A stretch of 64,000 bases of DNA, taken from NCBI GenBank assembly GCA_041396685.1, contig JAWKYD010000003.1, positions 124,001-188,000 on the forward strand, given 5' to 3'. Positions 26,919 through 35,559 of this stretch are shown piece after piece. Numbering within the stretch: position 1 is the stretch's first letter; each line of letters begins with the position of its first letter. Origin of the DNA: JAUIAI01 sp041396685. Lineage in GTDB: Bacteria > Pseudomonadota > Gammaproteobacteria > Burkholderiales > Burkholderiaceae_E. The notes below the pieces were generated by a model that was given only the letters and a program-made list of their open reading frames with translations, ran no database searches and had not been told where the DNA came from. The translations under genes and the position numbers were made by a program.

Positions 26919-27895
26919 CGGGAATCCAGCGTGAAGGTTCGGGTAGGGCCGGCGGGGTCGTCGGTATTGCGAATCCGGTAGAGGGCTGCCTCGCCGGACA
27001 TCGACGGCGCCAGGCTGCGCGCCAGGCCGGGCGGCAGCAGGCAGGTGTCACCGGGCGCCAGGGTCTTCTCGCCGCCTTCCCAGCGCAGTCGCCAGTGACC
27101 GCGAAACGGCATCAGCACTTCGTGTCGTGTGCTGACGTAGGGCTCGGGCGGCAGCGAGTGGCGGGTGATGAAATCGACCTCGAAGCCCGGGCGGTCGCGC
27201 AGCCTGGCATCGGGCCCGATGACCTTGGCCGGCTGGCGGTCGGCCAGCGCGACCAGATCCCAGTAGCGGGCAACGAAGTGCGGCACGACCTCGGCCGTGG
27301 TGGGCTCGGCCATCAGCGCCAGCGCCGCCGCGTCCAGCAGCGGCATCGGGCGCTCGCCGGGCGGCAGTTGCTCGCCACGCTTGGTATCGAACAGGCGCCC
27401 CTTTTCGGACAGCACGAGTCCATGCGCACGGGCCTCCTCGATGACCTGGGGCGCCCAGACCACGCCGCCACCGGCATCGTCGCCGCCCAGCATCGACATG
27501 ATCATGCCGTAGTCGGTGCCGACGTTCTCGAAGCCACGGAACACGCCGGTCGGGATGTTGAAGATGTCACCTTCTTCGAGCGTGACCTCGCCGGCGTCAC
27601 CCCAGCGACCCCAGAAGAAGCGCCAGCGGCCCTTGAGCACGAAGAAGGCCTCGGCCGTCCGATGGGTGTGCAACGAGTTGCGGCACTTGGGCGGCTGGCC
27701 GGCGGCACCGATGTTGAAGCCCGGCGTTTCGCGGATGTGCACGTGCTGGTCGGCGCTCTCCGACACCCCGGCGCCGATGATGGTGAAGTTCTCCTTCTGG
27801 TTCGAGCCCGGCGTGTGGGCATCGATGAAGGCGGTCTTGCAGGGCACCAGCTCGCCGTAGCGGACGATGCGGGCTTCCATCTGCTCGGGGGTCAT
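26915..27895 (-). CDS. Bicupin protein
   Basis: A 326-residue protein with two cupin domains. The first has NSLHTHRTAEAFFVLKGRW and EGDIFNIPTGVFRGFEN, with metal-binding His residues. The second (RHEVLMPFRGHWRLRWEGG, then LAPGDTCLLPPGLARSL) is less complete in metal ligands. The layout resembles gentisate or hydroxynaphthoate dioxygenases, but identity is not clear. It is coupled by ATGA overlaps to the genes on both sides, so it belongs to the same pathway as the MetE-like and NTF2-like proteins. Confidence 0.78.
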   Translation of the reverse strand: MTPEQMEARIVRYGELVPCKTAFIDAHTPGSNQKENFTIIGAGVSESADQHVHIRETPGFNIGAAGQPPKCRNSLHTHRTAEAFFVLKGRWRFFWGRWGDAGEVTLEEGDIFNIPTGVFRGFENVGTDYGMIMSMLGGDDAGGGVVWAPQVIEEARAHGLVLSEKGRLFDTKRGEQLPPGERPMPLLDAAALALMAEPTTAEVVPHFVARYWDLVALADRQPAKVIGPDARLRDRPGFEVDFITRHSLPPEPYVSTRHEVLMPFRGHWRLRWEGGEKTLAPGDTCLLPPGLARSLAPSMSGEAALYRIRNTDDPAGPTRTFTLDSR

Positions 27896-28965
27896 GCGGA
27901 CGCTCCGGTGTGCATCAGAATTTGCTTCCAGATGGCGATCTCGTCGAAGAGAACGGTTTCGCGCCGGATCGACGCGGGGGCATTCGATCCCGCCGAGACG
28001 AACGGACCGTATTCGGCATGCGCGATGCCCATGATGTGCACCGGTGCGGCGCTGGCGGGCCCGAACAGCCCTGCACCTGCGTGCGTGCCGGTGAGCGACC
28101 AGCGGATCGCCGCGCGTGGCGGCAGCGGACCCGTGCTCATGCCGATCTGGTGCTGGATCTCGAACTCGGCGTCCGGGAAGGCCGCGCGCAGTCCGAGCCA
28201 GAAGCGATCGACCGCATCGTGCGAGACCCCGCTCAGCGCGCCCGGATATTCGGTCAGCACGGCGCGGTCGTAGTCGAGCGGGATGCGACGCAGCGCCATC
28301 GCCATCAGCGATCGCAGCGTGTCGGCGTAGCGTGCGCCCCAGGGATCGTCGTTGCCGCGACCGTGGTAGCCGCCATCGACGTCCTCGGTCGGATGAAACG
28401 GTCGCGGGCAGTGCGCGGCTCCGCCCTCGCGTTCGATCAGCCGGCGCGCATGATCACGCGGATTCAGGCCCAGCTGGCGCGCAATGCCGCCGGTGTCGCG
28501 CACCAGCCATTCGTCGTAGATCCTGCCCTCGCGAACCGCGCAGTCGGCGATCGTGCGAACCTTGAATGCTCTTCGGGTGGCGGTGCCGAAGCCGCCGTCG
28601 CCCAGATGCGTGCCGGTGGTGATCAGCCGGTGCGACGACAGGGCACCGTGCTCGCGATCGTCCGACCAGATCACGTCCTCGGCGAGCAGCCGGCGGTCTG
28701 GAAACTCGGCGAGCGTTGCCAGGGTGGCGGCCATCACCGCACGATTGCCGCACTGGATGCCCATCGGCGAGCGCACCACGACGTCGGTGGCGTAGGTGTC
28801 GGCGAGGGAGTCGATGCCGCGCCCCTCCCAGATCTCGCGGGTGATGCCGATGATGAAATCGGGCAGGTCGCGCCACTTCGGCCCCGCAGCCGTGCCGCCC
28901 GGCAGGCCGGACTCGTTCGGCAGGGCGCGGGCTGTCGCGGTCGTGTCGGGGATGGGCTTGGACAT
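27892..28965 (-). CDS. Two-domain SnoaL/NTF2-like protein
   Basis: A 357-residue protein made of two NTF2-like (SnoaL-type) halves: one around IWEGRGIDSLADTYATDVVV and another around VDRFWLGLRAAFPDAEFEIQ. SnoaL folds act as small cyclases, isomerases or hydrolases on polar rings. The ATG at 28965 begins MSKPIPD. The gene lies between the ABC ATPase and the bicupin, overlapping the latter by four bases. The function is unassigned; pathway membership is inferred from tight spacing. Confidence 0.7.
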   Translation of the reverse strand: MSKPIPDTTATARALPNESGLPGGTAAGPKWRDLPDFIIGITREIWEGRGIDSLADTYATDVVVRSPMGIQCGNRAVMAATLATLAEFPDRRLLAEDVIWSDDREHGALSSHRLITTGTHLGDGGFGTATRRAFKVRTIADCAVREGRIYDEWLVRDTGGIARQLGLNPRDHARRLIEREGGAAHCPRPFHPTEDVDGGYHGRGNDDPWGARYADTLRSLMAMALRRIPLDYDRAVLTEYPGALSGVSHDAVDRFWLGLRAAFPDAEFEIQHQIGMSTGPLPPRAAIRWSLTGTHAGAGLFGPASAAPVHIMGIAHAEYGPFVSAGSNAPASIRRETVLFDEIAIWKQILMHTGASA

Positions 28966-29027
28966 GTCGGATCGGGGCGCGGGGCGCGGCGGCGGAGTCC
29001 TGTCGGCCGCGCGGGTTCGTTCGGGGC

Positions 29028-30092
29028 TCATTTCTGCAGGCGGATGCGCTGCTCGCTGGCGGCGTCGAACAGATACAGATGCTCGTTCGAGAACTGCAGC
29101 CCGACCGGCTCGTCGATCAGCTTTCTGAGATAGCGATCGCCGCGTGCAATCAGGCGCTGGCGGCCGAAGCTGAGCGTCAGCAAAACGCTCTCGCCTGTGT
29201 TCTCGGTGGCGAATACCGGCAGATCGAGCGCGCCCGCACCCGGTTCGACGACCGTCAGGTCTTCGGGGCGCACGCCGAGCACGACCCGGTCGCGGTCGCC
29301 AGCCGCGACCGGCGCGACCCTGTGGCCGCCGTCGGCCACGAACCAGCCGTCGCGTACCGACCCCGCGAGCAGGTTCATGGCCGGCGAGCCGATGAAGCCG
29401 GCCACGAACAGGTTCTCGGGGTCGTTGTAGATCTGTTCCGGCGTGCCCAGCTGCTGGATGCGTCCCTGGTTCATGACCGCGATGCGATCGGCCAGCGTCA
29501 TGGCCTCGATCTGGTCGTGGGTGACATAGACCGTGGTCACCTTGAGCACGTGCGACAGATGCTTGAGTTCGGCGCGCATCGACACGCGCAGTTTGGCGTC
29601 GAGATTGGACAGCGGCTCGTCCATCAGGAACGCCTGCGGCCGACGCACGATCGCGCGGGCCAGCGCCACGCGCTGACGCTGGCCGCCCGAGAGCGCCTTG
29701 GGGCGCCGCTCGAGCAGCGCAGAGAGTTCCACCTGCTCGGCGGCGGCGCGCACGCGCGGGTCGATCTCGCCTTTGGCAGTGCCGCGCACTCGGAGCGGAT
29801 AAGCGATGTTCTCGTATACGGTCATGTGCGGATACAGGCCGTAGTTCTGGAACACCATCGCGATGTCGCGGTCCTTGGGCAACTCGTCGTTGACCATTCG
29901 GTCGCCGATCCAGATTTCGCCCGAGGACGGATCCTCGAGGCCGGCGATCATGCGCATCGTGGTGGTCTTGCCGCATCCCGAAGGGCCCAGCAGCACCAGG
30001 AACTCCTGGTCCGCGATCTCGAGCGACTGATCGTCCACCGCGACGAAACCGCCCCAGCGTTTGCTGAGATTGCGCAGCGAGATGCCGGCCAT
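29028..30092 (-). CDS. Carbohydrate-type ABC transporter ATPase (MalK/UgpC family)
   Basis: A 354-residue CUT1-type ATPase with Walker A GPSGCGKTTTMRMIAG, signature LSGGQRQRVALARAI, Walker B FLMDEPLSNLDAKL and a C-terminal TOBE region (GVRPEDLTVVEPG). Such ATPases serve di- and oligosaccharide, glycerol-phosphate or polyol importers. The ATG at 30092 overlaps the stop of the MalG-like permease. Confidence 0.93.
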   Translation of the reverse strand: MAGISLRNLSKRWGGFVAVDDQSLEIADQEFLVLLGPSGCGKTTTMRMIAGLEDPSSGEIWIGDRMVNDELPKDRDIAMVFQNYGLYPHMTVYENIAYPLRVRGTAKGEIDPRVRAAAEQVELSALLERRPKALSGGQRQRVALARAIVRRPQAFLMDEPLSNLDAKLRVSMRAELKHLSHVLKVTTVYVTHDQIEAMTLADRIAVMNQGRIQQLGTPEQIYNDPENLFVAGFIGSPAMNLLAGSVRDGWFVADGGHRVAPVAAGDRDRVVLGVRPEDLTVVEPGAGALDLPVFATENTGESVLLTLSFGRQRLIARGDRYLRKLIDEPVGLQFSNEHLYLFDAASEQRIRLQK

Positions 30093-30919
30093 CAGCGTAC
30101 GGCTCCCATGGTCATGCCCTGCACGAAGTGCTTCTGGATGATGAGGGCGAGGACGAACATCGGCACCATGATGATGATGCCGGCGGCTGCGAGCAGGTTC
30201 CAAAGATCGCCTTCCTCGGCCTTGAACAAGGCCAGGCCCACGGGCAGTGTGACCGCGTTCTTCGAGGTGATGATCAGCGCGAACAGGAACTCGTTCCAGG
30301 CGATGATGAAGCAGAAAATCGCCGCCGTGAGCAGGCCGGGCGCGGCCATCGGCAGCACGATGTTGCGGATCACCTGCAGGCGGGTGGAACCGTCCACGAG
30401 CGCGGCCTCCTCGGTATCCAGCGGAATGCCGTCGATGAAGCCCTTGATCATCCAGATCGCAAACGGCATCACGATCGCCAGATTCACCAGAATCAGGCCG
30501 ATGCGGGTATCGAGCAGCCCGAGGTCGCGGAACATCACGAAGAAAGGCAGCACGATGACCACGGCCGGCACGAACTGCGTGGCCAGGATCATCACCAGCA
30601 TCGTGGTTTCACCCACCATCCTGAAGCGTGAGAACGCATAGGCCGCGCAAGTGGCGATCGGGATCGCCAGCAGCACCGTGACCAGCGCGACGATGGTCGA
30701 GTTCAGCAGCTTCTCGCCGAGGTCGTAGGGCGACTGGAACACCGTCGCGAAGTTCTCCAGCGTGGGCGTGAAGAACAGCTTGAGCTGGTAGACGTCGACG
30801 TGGGTCTTGAAAGCGGCCAGCGCGATCCAGACGATGGGGATCAGCATCACGAAGGCCGCGATCAGGATCAGCGCCGTCTGCAGGGCTTGCAGCGTGCGCC
30901 GGCGAAGTCGGTGGCTCAT
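30092..30919 (-). CDS. ABC transporter permease (MalG/UgpE type)
   Basis: A 275-residue inner membrane permease with six predicted helices. The EAA loop is LDTEEAALVDGSTRLQVIRNIVLPMAAPGL. It pairs with the MalF-like permease encoded 10 bp upstream. Substrate specificity cannot be read from sequence. Confidence 0.92.
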   Translation of the reverse strand: MSHRLRRRTLQALQTALILIAAFVMLIPIVWIALAAFKTHVDVYQLKLFFTPTLENFATVFQSPYDLGEKLLNSTIVALVTVLLAIPIATCAAYAFSRFRMVGETTMLVMILATQFVPAVVIVLPFFVMFRDLGLLDTRIGLILVNLAIVMPFAIWMIKGFIDGIPLDTEEAALVDGSTRLQVIRNIVLPMAAPGLLTAAIFCFIIAWNEFLFALIITSKNAVTLPVGLALFKAEEGDLWNLLAAAGIIIMVPMFVLALIIQKHFVQGMTMGAVR

Positions 30920-30928
30920 CGCGCGCCG

Positions 30929-31801
30929 CTACCGTTTGTGGAACACGAAGCGGGCATAGGCGACCGTGAGGAAGATCATCGGAATCACCATCAGCCAGGC
31001 GACGGCCGCCGAATAGCCGATCTGCGAGTACTTGAGGCCATTGAAGTACACGTAGTGCGACAGCGTCTGCGTGGCCGTTCCGGGACCGCCGTTGGTCAAC
31101 ATGTAGACCTGGTCGAAGGTCTTCAGTGAAAAGATCGATTTCAGGATGATCACGACCGCCAACACGGGCGCCAGCTGCGGCAAGGTGATGTCCTTCAGGA
31201 TGCGCCAGCCGCTCGCGCCGTCGATCTGGGCGGCCTCGACGGTGTCGCGGGGAATGGCCGCCAGCCCGCCGATCAGCACCAGCGTCAGGAAGGGTATCCA
31301 GCCCCAGACATCGGCCATCACGCAGACCCAGAAGGCCAGGGTCGGGTCCGACAGCCAGGAGATGTCGGCGAGCGGCGGGATCAGTAGACCGAAGAAGGCG
31401 TCGAACAGGCCGAACTCGGGATTGAACATGAAGCGGAACGACACCCCGATCAGCGCGGGACTCATGGCGAACGGAATGATCAGCAGGCTCTGCACCGTCA
31501 GCCGCAGCCGACCGCCAGGTGCCAGCAGCAGCGCCAGTCCCAGCGCCAGCAAGGTGGTGAGCAACACGGTCCAGAACGTGTAGGTGGCGGTGACCCAGAC
31601 CGCGTTCCAGAAGGCCGGTTCTTCGACGAACGCCCACTGATAGTTCTCGGTGCCGATGAATGCCTGCGGAAAACCCGGTCGCGACAGCCGCCCCTGGTAG
31701 AACGACAGACGCAGCGACTCCACCAGCGGCCAGATCGCGGTGGCGAACACCACGATCACGGCCGGCAGTACGAGCAGGTACTTCAGGTGGCGGTCACGCA
31801 T
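30929..31801 (-). CDS. ABC transporter permease (MalF/UgpA type)
   Basis: A 290-residue inner membrane permease. YLLVLPAVIVVFATAIWPLV is the first helix, and the EAA loop is around PRDTVEAAQIDGASGWRILK. It sits between the binding-protein gene (107 bp upstream) and its partner permease. Together they form the channel of a CUT1-type importer. Confidence 0.92.
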   Translation of the reverse strand: MRDRHLKYLLVLPAVIVVFATAIWPLVESLRLSFYQGRLSRPGFPQAFIGTENYQWAFVEEPAFWNAVWVTATYTFWTVLLTTLLALGLALLLAPGGRLRLTVQSLLIIPFAMSPALIGVSFRFMFNPEFGLFDAFFGLLIPPLADISWLSDPTLAFWVCVMADVWGWIPFLTLVLIGGLAAIPRDTVEAAQIDGASGWRILKDITLPQLAPVLAVVIILKSIFSLKTFDQVYMLTNGGPGTATQTLSHYVYFNGLKYSQIGYSAAVAWLMVIPMIFLTVAYARFVFHKR

Positions 31802-31908
31802 GGCTCAGATGGGCGGATCCGAAAGCCTCGCAACAGACGGCAACGAAGCGCCGCGCGCGGGCGGCGCTGCGCACACCGGCCACCCGCGACGCGGCCGATG
31901 CGCCGGCA

Positions 31909-33240
31909 TCAGCGGATGCGCCCGGCGCGCTTGAGGATCTTGTCGGATTGCTGCGCGGCGGCCAGCATCAACTCGCGCGTGTTGCCGCCGGCGGCGGCCT
32001 TCGCGATCGCGGCCGACAACAGATCGCCGACCTCCGGCCACTCGGGAATCTGCGGCATGATGTCCGATTGTTTGAGCGACTCCCAGGCTGCGGCCTGGAT
32101 GTTGTCGTTGGCCGCATTGACCTCGGCATCGGTCAGGCTGGAGATGTGCGTGACCACGTTGTTGACGATATCCTTGCCCGCCACCTTGCGCTCGATCGCA
32201 TTGGCCTTGTCCATCGCCGGATTGGACAGCCACTTGAGGAACTCCCAGGCCGCATCCTGGTGCTTGGAGTAGCTGGAGATCGAGAAGGGCATGGAGATCG
32301 CGTAGGTCTTGGTCACGCCGTGGTACGAGGGCATGCCCGAGAAAGCCACCTGTTCCTTGCGCAGCACCGACGACTTCGGGTTGTAGAAGCCGGAATAGGC
32401 CCACCACCAGACCGGGATCATGGCCGACTTGCCCTGCTGGAACGACTGGCGGGCGTCCTGCTCGACGAAGCTCAGCGAGGCCGGATTGGTGATCTTGTGT
32501 ACCGTGTGCAGCGCGATGTAGTCCTCGGTGGCCTTGAGCGCCTGCTCGCTGGTCCAGGCCGCGCTCCAGTCGGGATTGAAGATGTCGCCGCCGGCCGCCC
32601 ACAGAAAGTTGATCCAGATGAACAGGTTCTGGCGGTTGCCGTCGTTGTTGTAATAGAGCGCGAGGGGGGAGACGTCCGGGTGATCGACCTTGAGCTTCTT
32701 GCCGATTTCGATGATCTCTTCCCAGCTCGTTGGCGCGTCGGGAATGAGATCGGCGCGCCGGAACAGCAGCTGCGGATGCGCGCGCAACGGAAAGCCGAGC
32801 GTCTTGCCCTCGAACTGTGCCGAACGCGCGAAGGCCTTCGGATAGCGGTCCATCGAGATGCCGTCGCGGCTCATCAGTTCGTCGATCGGACGCAGCCAGA
32901 AGGCGTTGGGCGGGCCCCAGGAATCGAGGTAGTTGACCACGTCGAACTGACCATTGGCCGCGACGCCCTCGGCGGTGACCTTCTCCTGTAGCGAGGCGAA
33001 CGGAATGAACGTCCATTCGGTCTCGATGCCGGTGAGTTCGGTGAACTCCCTGCCGCGCAGCATCAGGCCGTCGAACTGCGGCGTCACCACCGACAGGATG
33101 TTCAGCTTGGTGCCCGCGAACGGCTTGCCTTCGCGCAACTGGTAAGGGGTCGTGCCGGCCGACCGGGCGGCGGCGGGCCAGCCGGCGGCCAGCGCGGTAC
33201 CGGCGGCGGACAGCATGAAATCGCGGCGGGTCTGCTTCAT
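31909..33240 (-). CDS. Extracellular solute-binding protein, Tat-exported
   Basis: A 443-residue family 1 (sugar-type) binding protein. The N-terminus KQTRRDFMLSAAGTALAAGW has a twin-arginine motif (TRRDFM), so it is probably exported folded by Tat. The body (LNILSVVTPQFDGL, then the AWEFLKWLSNP segment near the C-terminus) fits the family. It is the first gene of the minus-strand transporter-enzyme operon. A promoter with a LacI-type dyad lies about 85 bp upstream of its start. Confidence 0.9.
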   Translation of the reverse strand: MKQTRRDFMLSAAGTALAAGWPAAARSAGTTPYQLREGKPFAGTKLNILSVVTPQFDGLMLRGREFTELTGIETEWTFIPFASLQEKVTAEGVAANGQFDVVNYLDSWGPPNAFWLRPIDELMSRDGISMDRYPKAFARSAQFEGKTLGFPLRAHPQLLFRRADLIPDAPTSWEEIIEIGKKLKVDHPDVSPLALYYNNDGNRQNLFIWINFLWAAGGDIFNPDWSAAWTSEQALKATEDYIALHTVHKITNPASLSFVEQDARQSFQQGKSAMIPVWWWAYSGFYNPKSSVLRKEQVAFSGMPSYHGVTKTYAISMPFSISSYSKHQDAAWEFLKWLSNPAMDKANAIERKVAGKDIVNNVVTHISSLTDAEVNAANDNIQAAAWESLKQSDIMPQIPEWPEVGDLLSAAIAKAAAGGNTRELMLAAAQQSDKILKRAGRIR

Positions 33241-33323
33241 ATCTCCTCCTGGGTGGCGCGCGATCGCGTCGCGGTCGGCGGTGTCATCGGGCGCTCGGCG
33301 GCGCCTGCGGGGACAGTGGGCGA

Positions 33324-33353
33324 GTAATACACCAGATCTGCATACGAATGCAA
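33324..33353 (-). promoter_or_regulatory. Promoter with LacI-type operator for the transporter operon
   Basis: Read on the minus strand, TTGCAT (33353-33348) and TATTAC (33329-33324) are spaced by 18 bases and preceded by TG at the minus 10. The dyad TGCAT-ACGA-ATGCA at 33339-33352 overlaps the minus 35 and has the central CG common in LacI-family operators. It lies between the binding-protein gene and the lacI-type gene that encodes the likely repressor. Confidence 0.55.
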
Positions 33354-33396
33354 TATGCGCTTGTGCCGTTCGTATGGCAGGCCCGGACGTCGTCGC

Positions 33397-33474
33397 TCAG
33401 GCGGGGGGCAGACGGGCCGAGCCGCGCACGATCAGGCGGGGGGCAGACGGGCCGAGCCGCGCACGATCAGGCGG
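33397..33474. repeat. 35-bp tandem duplication at the 3' end of the lacI-type gene
   Basis: Two exact 35-bp copies (33397-33431 and 33432-33466), then the first eight bases of a third. The unit holds the last codons (RGSARLPPA) and the stop codon position of the regulator gene. The gene now stops at the second copy, leaving the other copy as a downstream duplicate. Confidence 0.95.
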
Positions 33475-34451
33475 CAGGGCAGTACCGAGGCGCGCCGACG
33501 CACCGCGCTCTTCTCGATCTGCTCGAGCAGGATCGAGACCGTGGCTTCGATCATGTCGTTCGACGACTGGGCGACCGTGGTGAGGTCGTAGCCATGCCAC
33601 GATGCCTCGGGCACGTCGTCGAAGCCGACCACCGAGACATCGTCGGGCACCCGCAGGCCGAGCTCGCCGCGCAGCACGTCGATGACCGAGAACGCCATGT
33701 GATCGTTGGCCGCAAAGATGGCATCGGGCGTCTCGACGCCGGCGAACAGTTCACGGGTGGCGCGCGCCGCGCCCTCGAAGGTGTAGCCGCCGAGCACACG
33801 CGTCCAGACCGTCATGCCGGCCTCGGCCAGCCCCTGATAGAAGCCGGCCTCGCGGTCGCGATTGGTGGAGGCGTTCTCGTCGCCGGCGATGAAGGCGATG
33901 CGTTCGTGGCCCGCCCGCGCGAGCAGGTCGGCCAGCATGCGCCCGCCACCGAAGTTGTCCGAGGTGACGCTGCTGGCCGGCGACGACGGCACGTAGCGGT
34001 TGAACAGCACGACCGGTATGCCCGTTTGTGCGCATTCGCGGGCGAGGGTCGACGACAGCGTGGCCGAGGCCATCACGATACCCTGAACCTGATACTGCAG
34101 GATCTGCTGCACGACCTCGTCCTGGCGGCCCGGTTCGGTCATCAGCAGAAGAATCTGGTAGCCCTCGCGCTGCAGCCGGCGCGACAGGTTCTCGAGCACG
34201 ATCGGGTAGAAGTGGTTGTCCAGATAGGCCACCAGCACCGCGATCAGGCGCGACTTGCCGCTGATGACCGCGCGCGCCAGGGCATTGGGACGGTAGCCGA
34301 GTTCACGGGCGGCCTTCAGCACCTTGTCGCGGGTCTTGGGCGACACGCTCGCGCCGGGCGTGAAGGTGCGGCTGACCGCCGATTGCGACACCTGGGCCAG
34401 ATTGGCCACGTCTTCCGAGGTCGGGTTGGACTTGGCGGGGGCGGGCGGCAT
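33432..34451 (-). CDS. LacI-family transcriptional regulator
   Basis: A 339-residue LacI/GalR regulator. The N-terminal HTH (TSEDVANLAQVSQSAVSRTF) and hinge helix (KAARELGYRPNALARAV) are followed by the sugar-binding domain with VSVVGFDDVPEASW. It very likely represses the upstream-facing transporter operon through the dyad at 33339. The ATG at 34451 begins MPPAPAKS. The C-terminus is affected by a 35-bp tandem duplication but still ends in frame. Confidence 0.93.
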   Translation of the reverse strand: MPPAPAKSNPTSEDVANLAQVSQSAVSRTFTPGASVSPKTRDKVLKAARELGYRPNALARAVISGKSRLIAVLVAYLDNHFYPIVLENLSRRLQREGYQILLLMTEPGRQDEVVQQILQYQVQGIVMASATLSSTLARECAQTGIPVVLFNRYVPSSPASSVTSDNFGGGRMLADLLARAGHERIAFIAGDENASTNRDREAGFYQGLAEAGMTVWTRVLGGYTFEGAARATRELFAGVETPDAIFAANDHMAFSVIDVLRGELGLRVPDDVSVVGFDDVPEASWHGYDLTTVAQSSNDMIEATVSILLEQIEKSAVRRRASVLPCRLIVRGSARLPPA

Positions 34452-34459
34452 CGCGCGGA

Positions 34460-35542
34460 TCAGCCGGCCATCTCGCCGAATGCCGCAGCGACGCGGTCGA
34501 CATCGGTCACCGCGCGCGCGATCTCCAGGACCGAGGCCCGCCAGACGGAATCGTCGGGGTAGAAGGTGTCCATCATGCGGCGCTTGACGCGCTCGAACAC
34601 CTCGCCCGACGTTTCGCCGTATCGATGCAGCCACTGATCCTCGATCAGCGCGCCGATGACCTCGGCCTGCTCGCGTGTGCCGATCTCGAGGGCGGTCGCG
34701 AGCAGCCTCGGACCCAGCGTATGCGCGAGCGCGTCGATCATCGAACCCACCACGGCCACGGACACCGAACCCGTCGTGCGCATGTTGCTGAGCCGCTCGC
34801 CCCAGAGATCGTGTGCGACCGCGAAGTTGCGCGAGGCGGGGTCCAGTTCGACGATGCACTCGGCCGTGCCGTAGGGGCCCAGAGCGGTGTGGACATCGAC
34901 CCAAATCACCTGCCGCCCGGCGAGGTGGCGCGCGGCGATCTCGCGGATCCGCGCATTCGACCACTGCGGTGCGTCGCCGCCGTAGAACTGCCCGTGCGGA
35001 TGCGCATACTGGCCGCGGCTCAAGGCCGCCTGCAGCCAGCGCGGATCGTCGGGGTGGCGGCTTGCCGCCTGCGTCAGCGCCTCCATGATGCCGGCGGCCG
35101 TGTCCGGGGCCCACTGCGACGGCTCGACGATCGCGGCGATCTCGTCGTAGGCCGGATGAACCGGCAGCGGCTGAGAGAAGTCGATGAAGTTGCGGTTCAG
35201 ATCGACATTGTTCTCGTTGACCCGGCGAACCCAGGCAAAGCCGAACGGATTCACCGCATGGATCATCAGCAGCGAAAAGTGCTCGCCGGCGCGGCGGGCG
35301 AAATCGTCGTCGAGCAACGAACACTGGACGAAGCTGCCGCAGTAGCCCTCGCCGCCATGGGTGGCACTGGACACCACCAGCACGCGGCCGGTGTCCGCCC
35401 CGGGCCAGTAGGCGACATCGAGGCCGATGGTGCCGTCGGGCCCGCGCGACGGGTGCTCGTAGAACGTGTGGCTGGCGTTGCCGAGGCGATCGAGAAATGC
35501 GGCGCGCGCGGCGCTATAACGGGTCTGGTGGGCGGGGCGCAT
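34460..35542 (-). CDS. DUF2817 zinc carboxypeptidase-like protein
   Basis: A 360-residue M14-like metallopeptidase of the DUF2817 family. ATHGGEGYCGS supplies the H-x-x-E zinc ligands, NENNVDLNRNF the substrate Arg, and VDVHTALGPYG the third ligand. There is no signal peptide, so it acts in the cytoplasm. Members may hydrolyse amide bonds of small acylated amino acids; the substrate is unknown. It sits 8 bp upstream of the lacI-type gene in the same direction, hinting at a shared regulon. Confidence 0.82.
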   Translation of the reverse strand: MRPAHQTRYSAARAAFLDRLGNASHTFYEHPSRGPDGTIGLDVAYWPGADTGRVLVVSSATHGGEGYCGSFVQCSLLDDDFARRAGEHFSLLMIHAVNPFGFAWVRRVNENNVDLNRNFIDFSQPLPVHPAYDEIAAIVEPSQWAPDTAAGIMEALTQAASRHPDDPRWLQAALSRGQYAHPHGQFYGGDAPQWSNARIREIAARHLAGRQVIWVDVHTALGPYGTAECIVELDPASRNFAVAHDLWGERLSNMRTTGSVSVAVVGSMIDALAHTLGPRLLATALEIGTREQAEVIGALIEDQWLHRYGETSGEVFERVKRRMMDTFYPDDSVWRASVLEIARAVTDVDRVAAAFGEMAG

Positions 35543-35559
35543 GGCGGGCGCGTGGGGGG

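Noticed and set aside
33348..34562. A 404-codon plus-strand frame
   Set aside because: Antisense to the lacI-type gene, whose HTH and ligand domain are unmistakable.
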